Origin: an uncultured Nitrosomonadales bacterium
Lineage (GTDB): Bacteria > Pseudomonadota > Gammaproteobacteria > Burkholderiales > Gallionellaceae
Assembly: GCA_903861075.1 (NCBI GenBank)
Contig: CAIOSY010000156.1
Location: 1-45,761, forward strand
Direction: 5' to 3'
DNA: 45,761 bases
Positions 28,977-39,057 of this stretch are shown piece by piece. Positions within the stretch are counted from its first letter, which is position 1. Every line of letters starts with the position of its first letter. The position numbers and the translations under genes are program-made. The notes under the pieces were generated by a model. That model saw only the letters and a list, made by a program, of their open reading frames with translations, was not told the origin of the DNA and did not search any database.

Positions 28977-29822
28977 ATGATGGATCTCTATACAAGACGA
29001 CGTCTTATTAACTCGGCAGGTTTGACCATTGCCATATTAGCCATGGCATTTGGTTTATTCTGGTTATGCTGGATACTCTGGACATTGCTTGATCACGGCC
29101 TTCCTGCTCTGAGCGCCACTGTATTTACCCAATCGACTCCCCCGCCGGGCAGCACAGGAGGCCTGTCAAATGCAATTTTTGGCAGCATAATCATGACCAT
29201 AACAGGCACCCTGATTGGCACACCCATCGGTATTCTAGCAGGCACTTATCTGGCTGAATTTGGTCAACGCGGCTGGCTCGCACCTGTTACACGGTTTATC
29301 AATGATGTACTGTTATCCGCTCCGTCTATTGTGATTGGTCTGTTCGTTTATGAAGTCTACGTCGTTCAGATCAAACATTTTTCAGGCTGGGCAGGAACAG
29401 CGGCACTGGCCATTATTGTGATTCCCATCGTCATACGCACCACTGAAAATATGTTGAAACTGGTTCCCGCCACCTTACGGGAAGCAGCCGCAGCACTCGG
29501 GGCACCGCAATGGAAAATTATCAATTTTGTCACGCTACGTGCAGCACGCGCAGGCATTATCACCGGTGTTATGTTAGCCATCGCGCGCATCAGTGGAGAA
29601 ACAGCACCACTGTTGTTCACTTCGCTTAATAATCAGTTCTGGAACGACAATATGAATCAGCCTATGGCTAATTTACCCGTCGTCATTTTCCAGTTCGCGA
29701 TGAGCCCTTATGAAGACTGGCAGAATTTGGCTTGGGCGGGTGCCTTACTTATTACAATTAGTGTACTGACGCTTAATATCCTGGCGCGCGTACTGTTCCG
29801 TCAAAGCGCTTCCACACATTAA
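28977..29822 (+). CDS. pstA: Phosphate ABC transporter permease PstA
   Basis: Second permease subunit, 281 aa. I chose the ATG at 28977, with AAGGAAAGG upstream inside pstC and one base after its stop; a second ATG follows directly. The coupling motif is [19 protein letters not shown], and [15 protein letters not shown] is typical of PstA. Six membrane helices are expected. Confidence 0.95.
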   Translation: MMDLYTRRRLINSAGLTIAILAMAFGLFWLCWILWTLLDHGLPALSATVFTQSTPPPGSTGGLSNAIFGSIIMTITGTLIGTPIGILAGTYLAEFGQRGWLAPVTRFINDVLLSAPSIVIGLFVYEVYVVQIKHFSGWAGTAALAIIVIPIVIRTTENMLKLVPATLREAAAALGAPQWKIINFVTLRAARAGIITGVMLAIARISGETAPLLFTSLNNQFWNDNMNQPMANLPVVIFQFAMSPYEDWQNLAWAGALLITISVLTLNILARVLFRQSASTH

Positions 29823-29836
29823 TACAAGGTCTGAAA

Positions 29837-30610
29837 ATGAACGTTGAAAACATATCCGACTCCAGAGTTTCAGTCAAAAATCTGAATTTCTTTTATGGAA
29901 AATATCGCGCCCTCAAAGACATCAACTTAGAGATCGCCGACAAAAAAGTAACTGCTTTTATTGGGCCTTCCGGTTGCGGAAAGTCTACCTTACTGCGAAC
30001 CTTCAATCGCATGTATCAACTCTACCCTAACCAAACCGCTACCGGCGCCATCATGCTCGACGGCGATAATGTGCTGGATAAAAACCAGGACTTAAATAAA
30101 CTACGTGCAAAAGTTGGCATGGTATTTCAAAAACCGACACCGTTTCCAATGTCGATTTATGACAACATCGCCTTCGGTGTTAAGCTCTACCAGAACTTAT
30201 CGAAAAACGACATGGATGAACGCGTTGAATGGGCCTTAAAAAAAGCGGCGCTGTGGAACGAAGTTAAAGATAAACTTAAACAAAGCGGCATGGGACTTTC
30301 TGGTGGTCAGCAACAGCGCCTGTGTATTGCACGTGCTATCGCTGTTAAACCGGAAGTGCTGCTGCTCGATGAACCCACTTCGGCACTGGATCCAATTTCA
30401 ACCGCACATATTGAAAAACTAATAGACGAATTGAAGGAAGACTTCACCATCGTGATCGTCACTCACAATATGCAACAAGCCGCACGCGTATCAGACTATA
30501 CGGCCTATATGTATCTGGGCGATTTAATTGAATTTGGTGATACCAGCACCGTATTTACCAATCCAAAACGCCAGGAAACGGAAGACTATATTACAGGCAG
30601 GTTTGGTTAA
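29837..30610 (+). CDS. pstB: Phosphate ABC transporter ATP-binding protein PstB
   Basis: ATPase of the Pst system. Walker [10 protein letters not shown] is at 43-51, the Q-loop is in [12 protein letters not shown], the signature [14 protein letters not shown] and Walker [13 protein letters not shown] are intact, and the switch histidine is in VTHNMQQA. Length of 257 aa is standard. It is the last gene before the terminator: phoU, often next in other genomes, is absent here. Confidence 0.97.
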   Translation: MNVENISDSRVSVKNLNFFYGKYRALKDINLEIADKKVTAFIGPSGCGKSTLLRTFNRMYQLYPNQTATGAIMLDGDNVLDKNQDLNKLRAKVGMVFQKPTPFPMSIYDNIAFGVKLYQNLSKNDMDERVEWALKKAALWNEVKDKLKQSGMGLSGGQQQRLCIARAIAVKPEVLLLDEPTSALDPISTAHIEKLIDELKEDFTIVIVTHNMQQAARVSDYTAYMYLGDLIEFGDTSTVFTNPKRQETEDYITGRFG

Positions 30611-30620
30611 TTCCGGATTA

Positions 30621-30657
30621 GATATAAAAAGCCCGGCTAAGCCGGGCTTTTTATATC
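30621..30657. terminator. Bidirectional rho-independent terminator
   Basis: A perfect 17-bp palindrome (GATATAAAAAGCCCGGC, loop TAA, and its complement) with A and T tracts on the two sides. It ends pst transcription on the plus strand and can also end the convergent glycine-zipper gene. Confidence 0.95.
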
Positions 30658-30674
30658 CTCTTAAATACGGTAAC

Positions 30675-31229
30675 TTAGTTGCGTTCACCTGAACGATAAC
30701 GTTGATCCTGATACTGTCCACCCTGAGGCTGATAACGATCCTGACGGGTTTGATCTTCAATCAGACTCACGCCCACTTTAACGGTATCACCAGGCTGATA
30801 GGGCAACGTTGTCGTCGCTTCACGACCGTTATAACGATAAATAACAGTGTAACCCTTGATCACATCCCGATAGTTACTGACATCACGACAACGCTCAACT
30901 TGTTCGCTGCGCGGTTGATCAGGGTTAGCAATACGATCACCGACTAAAACACCTGCTATCGCACCCGCTGCTGTGGCAGCCGTCTTTCCTGACCCTCCGC
31001 CCACCTGACTACCCAACAAGCCCCCCGTAATACCACCGAGTACCGCACCTCCCATAGAACGTTCTTTAGGTGCATTCTGGATTGTTTCGGTACTACATTC
31101 ACGACGCGGCTCATTAACTCGTTCGTAAATCGGCGTACTGGAAACAACACGAGCAGTATCAATTAAATCAGCAGCATAAACTTGCCCTGCAATAGAAAAA
31201 ACACCCAACGCTAATAGACTTTTTTTCAT
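30675..31229 (-). CDS. Glycine-zipper 2TM domain protein with signal peptide
   Basis: I chose the ATG at 31229, with TAGGAG before it, giving 184 aa. A signal peptide (MKKSLLALGVFSIAGQVYA) is followed by a segment with Arg/Glu/Cys, then the glycine zipper (GGAVLGGITGGLLGSQVGGG, then AAGAIAGVLVGDRIA) and a C-terminal domain with C in ERCRDV and a repeated-Tyr stretch. The family (glycine zipper 2TM, Rick_17kDa-like) is found in the cell envelope; its exact function is unknown. It converges with pstB. Confidence 0.85.
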   Translation of the reverse strand: MKKSLLALGVFSIAGQVYAADLIDTARVVSSTPIYERVNEPRRECSTETIQNAPKERSMGGAVLGGITGGLLGSQVGGGSGKTAATAAGAIAGVLVGDRIANPDQPRSEQVERCRDVSNYRDVIKGYTVIYRYNGREATTTLPYQPGDTVKVGVSLIEDQTRQDRYQPQGGQYQDQRYRSGERN

Positions 31230-31338
31230 TTTAAAACTCCTAAGATTGTTAACGAAACATCTCTTCGACCATGTTTCAACAAATATGTTCAACAAGCCCT
31301 GCTGACAGACAAAATATTAAACCTACACAAGTTAAAAA

Positions 31339-32415
31339 TTAGTACTCACCAAGACCGGATACATTTAATGCCGTGTTGTCATCTACAAAACGGGCGCGTA
31401 TCTCACAAATTTCGTCCCAGTTTGCCAAAAAGGCCTCTACACAATCAGGATCAAAATGAAAACCAGCTTCCTTACGCAACCATGCAATCGCGGCTTCATC
31501 TTCCCAAGCCATTTTATAAGGCCTCATAGACGTTAAGGCATCAAACACATCGGCTACGGAACAAATTCTTGCAAACAGCGGGATGAGATTTCCAACGAGT
31601 CCTTGAGGATAACCTGTCCCATCAAATTTTTCATGATGCGTGAGCGCTATCTCAGCGGCGGCCTGGAGTATAACGGACTGACTACCTTGCAAAATATCAT
31701 AACCTTGCGTGGTATGACGCTTCATAACATCAAACTCATCAGAACTCAAGCGCCCTTGTTTGAGTAAGACGTAATCAGGGGTGGCAATTTTTCCAATATC
31801 ATGCATAGGTGCAGCAGCCAGTATTGTTTCCTGATCGGTATCAGACAAACCCAAATTTTTGGCTATCAAACGTGAAAAATGTGCCATGCGCATCACATGG
31901 GCGCCCGTTACCGGATCTCGTGAATCTACGGCTTTAGACAGACGAAAAATCATCTCATGCTCTCTAGCCAAAATATCTTCCGTCGCCTTTGCAATTTCTT
32001 CTGCAAGCCAGACAGCATGATCCTTCAATTGGCGTTGACTACGTTGTAACGCAAGCAGATTGCGAATCCGCGCAACAAATTCAATCGGATCGATAGGCTT
32101 AACGATAAAATCATTCGCACCATACTGAAGTACCAAATGACGAACTTTTATAGCATTGTTATCTGTTAAAATCATCACCGGCGTATTTTCATACCCCAAT
32201 CGCATTCTCAAGCGCTTCAAAATCTCGACCCCGTCAAATTCCGGCATCGCATAATTAAAAATAACGAGATCAGGTTTGTTTTCAAGACACCATGCCAATG
32301 CGTGACGTGCAGATGTAAAACCGATGGCGGTACAGTCTTCGACTGAGCTGATCAAATCGGATATTAACGAGATATTTGAGGCCGTGTCATCAACGATGAC
32401 AACATTAAATTTCAT
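31339..32415 (-). CDS. HD-GYP response regulator with degenerate receiver
   Basis: The receiver domain (1-120) keeps the acidic pair D9/D10, T84 and K106, but the phospho-acceptor position reads DLVIFNYAMPEFDG with N54 where Asp is expected. A linker helix follows, then an HD-GYP domain (160-340): HD at 205-206 (MHDIGKI), HH at 260-261, and the GYP motif in FDGTGYP at 268-270. HD-GYP domains hydrolyse cyclic di-GMP. The hydrolase part looks active, while phosphorylation control is probably lost. No partner histidine kinase is adjacent. Confidence 0.92.
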   Translation of the reverse strand: MKFNVVIVDDTASNISLISDLISSVEDCTAIGFTSARHALAWCLENKPDLVIFNYAMPEFDGVEILKRLRMRLGYENTPVMILTDNNAIKVRHLVLQYGANDFIVKPIDPIEFVARIRNLLALQRSQRQLKDHAVWLAEEIAKATEDILAREHEMIFRLSKAVDSRDPVTGAHVMRMAHFSRLIAKNLGLSDTDQETILAAAPMHDIGKIATPDYVLLKQGRLSSDEFDVMKRHTTQGYDILQGSQSVILQAAAEIALTHHEKFDGTGYPQGLVGNLIPLFARICSVADVFDALTSMRPYKMAWEDEAAIAWLRKEAGFHFDPDCVEAFLANWDEICEIRARFVDDNTALNVSGLGEY

Positions 32416-32487
32416 TTTGATCCTTTGGAATGTAGCCTAAAACAGACAGATTTCGTCAATTGAATAAGCTAAAACGCCCCATAAATT

Positions 32488-33123
32488 CTAACGCAAGGTT
32501 TTTTTATGTCGCACAAATTGAATCATAGCAGGAAAGAAGGAGAGGAAAATAACAGCGAGGATAATAATGGTTAGATTATTCTTAACAAAGGGAATATTGC
32601 CAAAAAAATAACCCGCCAAAGTCAGACTGAAGATCCACGCAAAACTTCCCAGCGCACTATACAAGACAAACATAGAGTAACGCATGAGACCAATACCCGC
32701 AACAAAAGGTGCAAATGTACGAATAATGGGCATAAAACGTGCAAACAGGATAGTTTTGCCGCCATGTTTATCATAAAAAAGGTAGGTTTTATCTAAATGC
32801 GCTCGCTTTAATAACTTTCCTTCCAGACGGACAAACAAACGCATACCTATTAAGCGAGCGACCCAATAATTGGTGTTATCACCACAAAAAGCCGCCAGCA
32901 TCAATAAAGGAATCAACCACTGCAATTGCAACGCATTCAAAGCACATAATGCACCTGCAACGAACAAAAGCGAGTCACCCGGCAAAAATGGCGCAAAAAC
33001 CAAACCTGTTTCAGCAAAAATGATGGCAAATAAAATAGCATAGACCCAAACACCATAGTCTTGTACCAAGGCCATCAAATGCACATCAAGATGTAGAACA
33101 AGATCGATCAGGGTAGTTATCAT
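32488..33123 (-). CDS. DedA-family membrane protein
   Basis: Integral membrane protein of the DedA/VTT superfamily, implicated in undecaprenyl phosphate or lipid translocation. Conserved elements: E in FAETGLVFAPFLPGDSLLF, GDNTNYWVAR, and the F.RF.P..R motif (FARFMPIIRTFAPFVAG). I chose the ATG at 33123 (211 aa), five codons after a TTG; neither has a clear ribosome binding site. It lies 102 bp after secF. Confidence 0.93.
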   Translation of the reverse strand: MITTLIDLVLHLDVHLMALVQDYGVWVYAILFAIIFAETGLVFAPFLPGDSLLFVAGALCALNALQLQWLIPLLMLAAFCGDNTNYWVARLIGMRLFVRLEGKLLKRAHLDKTYLFYDKHGGKTILFARFMPIIRTFAPFVAGIGLMRYSMFVLYSALGSFAWIFSLTLAGYFFGNIPFVKNNLTIIILAVIFLSFFPAMIQFVRHKKTLR

Positions 33124-33225
33124 ATAAAGCCAGAACAAAATTTAACGGGGGAAATAAGGCGAAATGGAAAAAAGGATGCCTCCTTGTACACCCAGAAAGG
33201 AATCCCGCTCTCAATTGACACGTTT

Positions 33226-34158
33226 TTACGGTAAAACTTCTTCCACCTCAATTTTTTCAGGTTTAATGAAATCCTCACGTGATACGCCGAGCCACAACAA
33301 GATCGGACTGGCAACCAGCACAGAAGAATAAATACTAAACATAATACCGATGGTCAGTGCCATGGCAAAATAATGCAGCGTTTCTCCGCCCAAAAACAAC
33401 ATTGCGCCCACCATCATTTGCGTACAACCATGCGTAATTATCGTCCGTGACATGGTACGTGTAATTGCATTATCAATAATTTCCGTCACTTCCGCACGAC
33501 GCATCTTACGGAAATTTTCACGGATACGGTCAAAAACCACAACGGATTCATTAACCGAATAGCCTAGCACGGCAAGCACGGCTGCCAGCACCGACAAGGA
33601 AAATTCCCATTGAAAGAAGGCAAAAAAACCTAAAATTATTACCACATCGTGCAGGTTAGCGATAATCGCCGACAAACCAAATTTCCATTCAAAGCGCACC
33701 CATAGATAACCTACTATCCCCAAACTTACTAACAGCAGCGCCATCGCCCCATTCTCGATTAAATCTTTTCCAACCTGAGGCCCTACAAATTCAACACGAC
33801 GCATTTCAACGCGGGGGTCTTTATTTTTGAGCGCGACCATGACGATTTCAGAGAGTTTGGCACCCGCCACGTTCTGCTTTAACGGTATCTGGATCAAGAC
33901 ATCCTGACTAGAACCAAAGTTTTGTACCAGCACATCAGGCAGTGCTGCTTGCGCGAGTTGCTCACGCACCTGAGTTAGGTCTGCCGCTTGCGTATAATGC
34001 ACTTCCATTACCGTTCCACCGGTAAAGTCCACACCAAAATTCAGCCCTTTATGGGCAAGAAAAAACACCGCGAACAAAAAAGTGACCAGGGAAATTGCCG
34101 TGGTGTAACGTCCATAACTCATGAACGGGATATCTTGTTTAATCTTAAAAAGTTCCAT
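33226..34158 (-). CDS. secF: Protein translocase subunit SecF
   Basis: Works with SecD and YajC to pull exported proteins through SecYEG using the proton gradient. First membrane segment near 17-35 is followed by the conserved LNFGVDFTGGTVMEV, and the second half has the RND-type segment with GYSVNESVVVFDRIRENFR. Length is 310 aa. It follows secD by 41 bp. Confidence 0.96.
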   Translation of the reverse strand: MELFKIKQDIPFMSYGRYTTAISLVTFLFAVFFLAHKGLNFGVDFTGGTVMEVHYTQAADLTQVREQLAQAALPDVLVQNFGSSQDVLIQIPLKQNVAGAKLSEIVMVALKNKDPRVEMRRVEFVGPQVGKDLIENGAMALLLVSLGIVGYLWVRFEWKFGLSAIIANLHDVVIILGFFAFFQWEFSLSVLAAVLAVLGYSVNESVVVFDRIRENFRKMRRAEVTEIIDNAITRTMSRTIITHGCTQMMVGAMLFLGGETLHYFAMALTIGIMFSIYSSVLVASPILLWLGVSREDFIKPEKIEVEEVLP

Positions 34159-34199
34159 ATATTTTCCTTATTATCCCTGCCGCAAATCTACTGAAAGAA

Positions 34200-36011
34200 T
34201 TAGCCTATTGAGACACGCGTCAAACGGGCACGGCGACCATACACCAAATTTACAATAGCGCGAGAGACCAGTACTGAGCTGAACATAGAAGTAAGTATCC
34301 CCAGACACAACACCACAGCAAAACCCTTGATCGGACCTGAGCCAAACAGGAACAAGGCAATACCCGCAATCAAATTAGTGATATTCGAGTCCACGATCGT
34401 TGCGAAGGCATTCTCGTATCCCGCATGAATCGCCGCCTGCGGTGTAATCCCGTTACGCAACTCTTCACGTATCCGTTCATTGATTAATACATTAGAATCA
34501 ATTGCCATACCTAAGGTCAGCGCAATACCTGCCATGCCGGGCAACGTCAAGGTCGCTTGCAACATGGATAGCAGAGCAATAAGCAACAGCAAATTCGCCG
34601 CCAGCGCCAGTACAGAGATTGAACCAAACATCATGTAATAAGCGGCCATAAACACCGCAATTAAGATAAAGCCAATCTTAGTAGAATTAAAGCCGCGCGA
34701 AATATTATCCGCCCCCAGACTCGGGCCGACAGTACGTTCTTCGACAATTTCCATAGGTGCTGCCAACGCCCCGGCGCGCAATAACAAAGCAGTATCTTGC
34801 GCTTCCTCCGTACTCATCTTGCCGCTAATTTGCACGCGTCCCCCACCGATTTCTTCCCGGATAACCGGCGCAGTAACAATTTCACCTCGTCCTTTTTCAA
34901 ACAAAATGATTGCCATACGCTTGCCGACATTTTCACGGGTCGCATCTTTGAATTTACGCGCACCTATTCCATCCAAACTCAAATGCACGGCCGCCTCACT
35001 GGTACGACTGTCAAAGCCTGGCTGAGCATCATTGATACGTTCACCTGTCAACATGACCTGTTTTTTAACCAGTAAAGTATTGCCTTCCTTATCCTTAAAC
35101 ATCTCAGTGCCAAACGGCGCCCCCCCCCCCGTCCCGACTTGATGTTCATCATCAACCATACGTACTTCCAACGTTGCGGTGCGCCCTAAAATATCCTTGG
35201 CTCGGGCGGTATCCTGAACGCCTGGCAATTGCACCACGACGCGATCCAAACCTTGCTGCTGAATAACAGGTTCTGCGACACCCAACTCATTTACTCGATT
35301 GCGCAGGGTCAACAAATTTTGTTGTACTGCCGATTCCTGAATACGATGTTCAGCTTCAGGCTTTAAGGTCGCCTGTAAAATAAACTCGCCGGAGAGTTCT
35401 TTTTCGATTAACGCATAATCAGAAAAACGTTGTTTAAGCTGCACTTCACCTCTGGCTCGCGCGGGCGCATCTCTAAATTTGACCTGTAATAAATTACCCT
35501 CACGACTCACGCCGGAATAGGCAATATTTTCTTCACGCAACGTACTGCGTATATCGCCGGTTGCCGCCTCCAACGCCTTGTCAAGCGCGGCTTTCATATC
35601 AACTTGCAACAGAAAATGCACCCCTCCGCGCAAATCCAGCCCCAAATACATAGGCAATGCATGAAATTGAGTTAACCACTGTGGAGAACGTGGCAGTAAA
35701 TTGAGCGCCACCACGTAATCTTCACCCAACTCGTTTTTTAGCAAATCTTTGGCCTTGAGTTGCAAATCAGTATCTGCAAAACGCGCCTTGATGCTAGCCC
35801 CCTCTAATGTCACCCTGTCGGCGTGAAGATTAGCGGTTTTAAGTGCTGCCTCAACCCGCCCAAGCAAAGCTACATCCGCTTTCATGCTTGCACGTAACGG
35901 TAAAATTTGCACAGCAGGAGATTCGCCAAAAAAATTAGGTAAGGTATAAATAAAACCAGCCACTAAAACGGCCAGTATTAGCAGATATTTCCACAGCGGA
36001 TAACGGTTCAT
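34200..36011 (-). CDS. secD: Protein translocase subunit SecD
   Basis: RND-like partner of SecF. I chose the ATG at 36011, with GAGG upstream, giving 603 aa. MNRYPLWKYLLIL begins the first membrane helix. DLRGGVHFLLQVD is the conserved periplasmic motif near residue 118, and the later helices include GMAIDSNVLINERIREE. The coding strand contains an unusual run of 11 G (see 35120-35130) in the region encoding VGTGGGAPFG. Confidence 0.96.
   Translation of the reverse strand: MNRYPLWKYLLILAVLVAGFIYTLPNFFGESPAVQILPLRASMKADVALLGRVEAALKTANLHADRVTLEGASIKARFADTDLQLKAKDLLKNELGEDYVVALNLLPRSPQWLTQFHALPMYLGLDLRGGVHFLLQVDMKAALDKALEAATGDIRSTLREENIAYSGVSREGNLLQVKFRDAPARARGEVQLKQRFSDYALIEKELSGEFILQATLKPEAEHRIQESAVQQNLLTLRNRVNELGVAEPVIQQQGLDRVVVQLPGVQDTARAKDILGRTATLEVRMVDDEHQVGTGGGAPFGTEMFKDKEGNTLLVKKQVMLTGERINDAQPGFDSRTSEAAVHLSLDGIGARKFKDATRENVGKRMAIILFEKGRGEIVTAPVIREEIGGGRVQISGKMSTEEAQDTALLLRAGALAAPMEIVEERTVGPSLGADNISRGFNSTKIGFILIAVFMAAYYMMFGSISVLALAANLLLLIALLSMLQATLTLPGMAGIALTLGMAIDSNVLINERIREELRNGITPQAAIHAGYENAFATIVDSNITNLIAGIALFLFGSGPIKGFAVVLCLGILTSMFSSVLVSRAIVNLVYGRRARLTRVSIG
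35120..35130 (+). repeat. Homopolymer of 11 C inside secD
   Basis: Eleven consecutive C on the plus strand (11 G on the coding strand) encode part of a glycine stretch. Frame is intact as given. Such runs are prone to slippage or sequencing error. Confidence 0.9.
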
Positions 36012-36067
36012 AACGACCTCAAAAGTGATACGTGCGGCACGCGCTATCAACGCGCGAACCTAATTGA

Positions 36068-36394
36068 TTACTTGATGGATTTGATAGTTCCCTTGGGTAA
36101 TACTGTTTGGATTGCCGTTTTCTGTACGGTAACTTCAATATTTTCAGCTAGCTCAACGCCAACGTACGCTTCAAAAACCTTGGTAACACGACCCAATTCA
36201 CCGCCTATCGTGATCACTTCATCACCACGCTGCAAGGCTGTCACCATGTCTTTGTGTTCTTTAGCGCGCTTTTGCTGTGGCCGCAAAACTAAAAAATAAA
36301 AGACAGCAACTAAAGCCACCAAGGGCAGATATTGCATAAATCCTTCCTGAACTGAGCCTACGGCGGCTTCTGCATACGCATTACTAATAAACAT
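36068..36394 (-). CDS. yajC: Preprotein translocase subunit YajC
   Basis: Small membrane protein of the SecDF-YajC complex. One membrane helix (LPLVALVAVFYFLVLRPQQK) is followed by the family motif KEH..M...L..GDEVITIGG. Length of 108 aa is typical. It precedes secD by 56 bp and follows tgt, the standard order. Confidence 0.95.
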   Translation of the reverse strand: MFISNAYAEAAVGSVQEGFMQYLPLVALVAVFYFLVLRPQQKRAKEHKDMVTALQRGDEVITIGGELGRVTKVFEAYVGVELAENIEVTVQKTAIQTVLPKGTIKSIK

Positions 36395-36425
36395 TGTTCA
36401 TCTCCACAAATCAATAAAAAGGGGC

Positions 36426-36431
36426 ATTCTA
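36426..36431 (-). promoter_or_regulatory. Possible internal -10 box for yajC-secDF
   Basis: TAGAAT on the minus strand, 32 bp before the yajC ATG, in the 57-bp gap after tgt. The -35 (TGAATT at 17 bp) is weak. It would give the sec genes expression separate from tgt. Confidence 0.35.
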
Positions 36432-36451
36432 GCACGAAGCTTGCCAGCAAT

Positions 36452-37576
<1,125 letters not shown>

Positions 37577-37588
37577 TTAAATGCATCG

Positions 37589-37613
37589 GGATAATGCCGC
37601 AAGGGCATTCCCA
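37589..37613 (-). promoter_or_regulatory. Hairpin between queA and tgt
   Basis: AATGCC and GGCATT plus flanking GGG/CCC pair around a GCAA loop (plus-strand reading) with a small bulge, inside the 120-bp gap. There is no T tract, so a role in mRNA processing is more likely than full termination. Confidence 0.4.
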
Positions 37614-37678
37614 CGGAATATAAGCGATGAAACCGCTTTATTTCTGAATGAAATCCCGACCTACCCACACGCTACTTC

Positions 37679-38698
37679 CTACTTGCGCTCTATCAACATT
37701 GCGTCACCATAACTAAAAAACCGATATTGTTGTTCAACCGCATGGCGATAGGCCTCGCGAATTTGCGTCATGCCACCAAAAGCACTCACCAGCATAAGTA
37801 ACGTCGACCTGGGCAGATGAAAATTGGTAAGTAACACATCCACAACCCGAAATTGATAACCGGGGGTGATAAAAATACGGGTTTCACCAAAACCTGCGTG
37901 CAACTCTCCACGGACAGCGGCACTTTCCAATGCTCGCAAACTGGTCGTCCCAACAGCAATGACCCTAGCCCCCACGTTACGTGCTGTCGCTATCGCATCC
38001 ACCGTCGTTTGCGGAATGTTATAACATTCACTATGCATAATGTGTGCGCTCACCCGCTCAGCTCTCACCGGTTGAAAGGTACCCGCACCGACATGCAATG
38101 TGACATAAACAATATTTACCCCCTTGGCCATCAAGTCCTGCAGCATAACATCATCAAAGTGAAGTCCTGCCGTCGGGGCAGCCACAGCACCGGATTCACG
38201 CGCAAATACAGTCTGATAGCGGGTCTCATCATTGTCTTCTGCCGTATGCGTAATATAGGGCGGCAACGGTAAACGACCAAAGCGCTCAAGCAATTCCAAT
38301 ACAGGAACATCAGAACAAAAACACAAATGAAAAAACTCGCCTACGCGCCCCATGACTTCAACACTCAGCTCGTCTGCCAATAACAAATAACTACCTGCAA
38401 CAGGTGATTTACTGGCTCGCACTTGCGCCAACACTTCATTATCGTTCAGTACACGCTCAATCAGCACTTCAATTTTACCGCCACTACGTTTATTTCCAAA
38501 TAAACGAGCCTTAATCACACGAGTATCATTTAGTACAAGCACATCACCTGGATTTACTTTCCCAAGGAAATCTGAAAATTTCTGATCCTCAATCTCGCCC
38601 TCATGAAGAGACAACAATCGACTTGTGCCGCGTTTTTCAGGGGGGTACTGCGCAATTAACGCCTCGGGTAAAACAAAATCAAACTCATCAGTACGCAT
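37679..38698 (-). CDS. queA: S-adenosylmethionine:tRNA ribosyltransferase-isomerase
   Basis: Transfers and rearranges the ribosyl group of AdoMet onto preQ1-tRNA to give epoxyqueuosine. The start [38 protein letters not shown] and [13 protein letters not shown] are all QueA signatures. Length is 339 aa. It is the first gene of queA-tgt-yajC-secD-secF and is divergent from the tRNA-Leu. Confidence 0.97.
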   Translation of the reverse strand: MRTDEFDFVLPEALIAQYPPEKRGTSRLLSLHEGEIEDQKFSDFLGKVNPGDVLVLNDTRVIKARLFGNKRSGGKIEVLIERVLNDNEVLAQVRASKSPVAGSYLLLADELSVEVMGRVGEFFHLCFCSDVPVLELLERFGRLPLPPYITHTAEDNDETRYQTVFARESGAVAAPTAGLHFDDVMLQDLMAKGVNIVYVTLHVGAGTFQPVRAERVSAHIMHSECYNIPQTTVDAIATARNVGARVIAVGTTSLRALESAAVRGELHAGFGETRIFITPGYQFRVVDVLLTNFHLPRSTLLMLVSAFGGMTQIREAYRHAVEQQYRFFSYGDAMLIERK

Positions 38699-38735
38699 TA
38701 AATACTAGCCATTTCCATAAAACGTAAGATTGTAG

Positions 38736-38764
38736 TTGATAAATGAAACTGTTTCATGCATAAT
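38736..38764 (+). promoter_or_regulatory. Sigma-70 promoter of tRNA-Leu, with palindrome in the spacer
   Basis: TTGATA (38736-38741), 17-bp spacer, CATAAT (38759-38764). A GC-rich discriminator follows before the tRNA at 38777. The spacer contains ATGAAAC-T-GTTTCAT, a 7-bp palindrome at 38743-38757. Confidence 0.7.
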
Positions 38765-38776
38765 GCGTCTCGCTTC

Positions 38777-38863
38777 GCCGGGGTGATGGAACTGGTAGAC
38801 GTGCCGGACTCAAAATCCGGTGCCAGAAATGGCGTGGGGGTTCGATTCCCCCCCCCGGCACCA
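38777..38863 (+). tRNA. tRNA-Leu (anticodon CAA)
   Basis: An 87-nt cloverleaf with acceptor GCCGGGG/CCCCGGC, A discriminator and encoded CCA. The anticodon stem CCGGA/TCCGG holds loop CTCAAAA, giving anticodon CAA. The long variable arm (TGCCAGAAATGGCG) confirms a class II tRNA. GGTTCGATTCC forms the T arm. An integrase gene follows 195 bp downstream. Confidence 0.95.
38840..38863 (+). other. Putative island attachment site (attL) in the tRNA-Leu 3' end
   Basis: P4-type integrases usually insert at the 3' part of tRNA genes, and the first gene after this one is such an integrase. The second copy (attR) was not found in the window, so the exact core is unknown. Confidence 0.45.
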
Positions 38864-38897
38864 ATTTGTTGTTTTTAGTAGTCCTGAAATGTACTTC

Positions 38898-38932
38898 AAG
38901 CCCTTATGGAATATAGCCTTAAGGGCTTTTTT
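38898..38932 (+). terminator. Rho-independent terminator after tRNA-Leu
   Basis: AAGCCCTTA and TAAGGGCTT form a 9-bp stem with a 13-nt loop followed by four more T. It ends the tRNA transcript before the integrase. Confidence 0.85.
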
Positions 38933-38977
38933 ACGTCCTGAGCAGTCCTACGAATACCCATAGCAGCCGACAAAAAA

Positions 38978-39057
38978 TGCAGTAACATTCGCAGTAACTC
39001 GACTTTTTGCACGTTCGCAGAGAGAAAGTTACTGCATTTTTGAATGGAGTTACTGCA
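38978..39057 (+). repeat. Four AGTTACTGC-type repeats before the integrase gene
   Basis: The 9-bp text occurs inverted at 38978-38986 (TGCAGTAAC) and 38991-38999 (GCAGTAACT), and direct at 39027-39036 and 39048-39057 (AGTTACTGCA). The last copy fills the space between GGAG and the integrase ATG. They may be integrase or excisionase arm sites, or an autoregulatory operator. Confidence 0.7.

Noticed and set aside
38699-38735. PreQ1 riboswitch in front of queA
   Set aside because: The 5' leader is short and shows no preQ1-type hairpin with an A-rich tail; queuosine genes in betaproteobacteria usually lack it next to queA.
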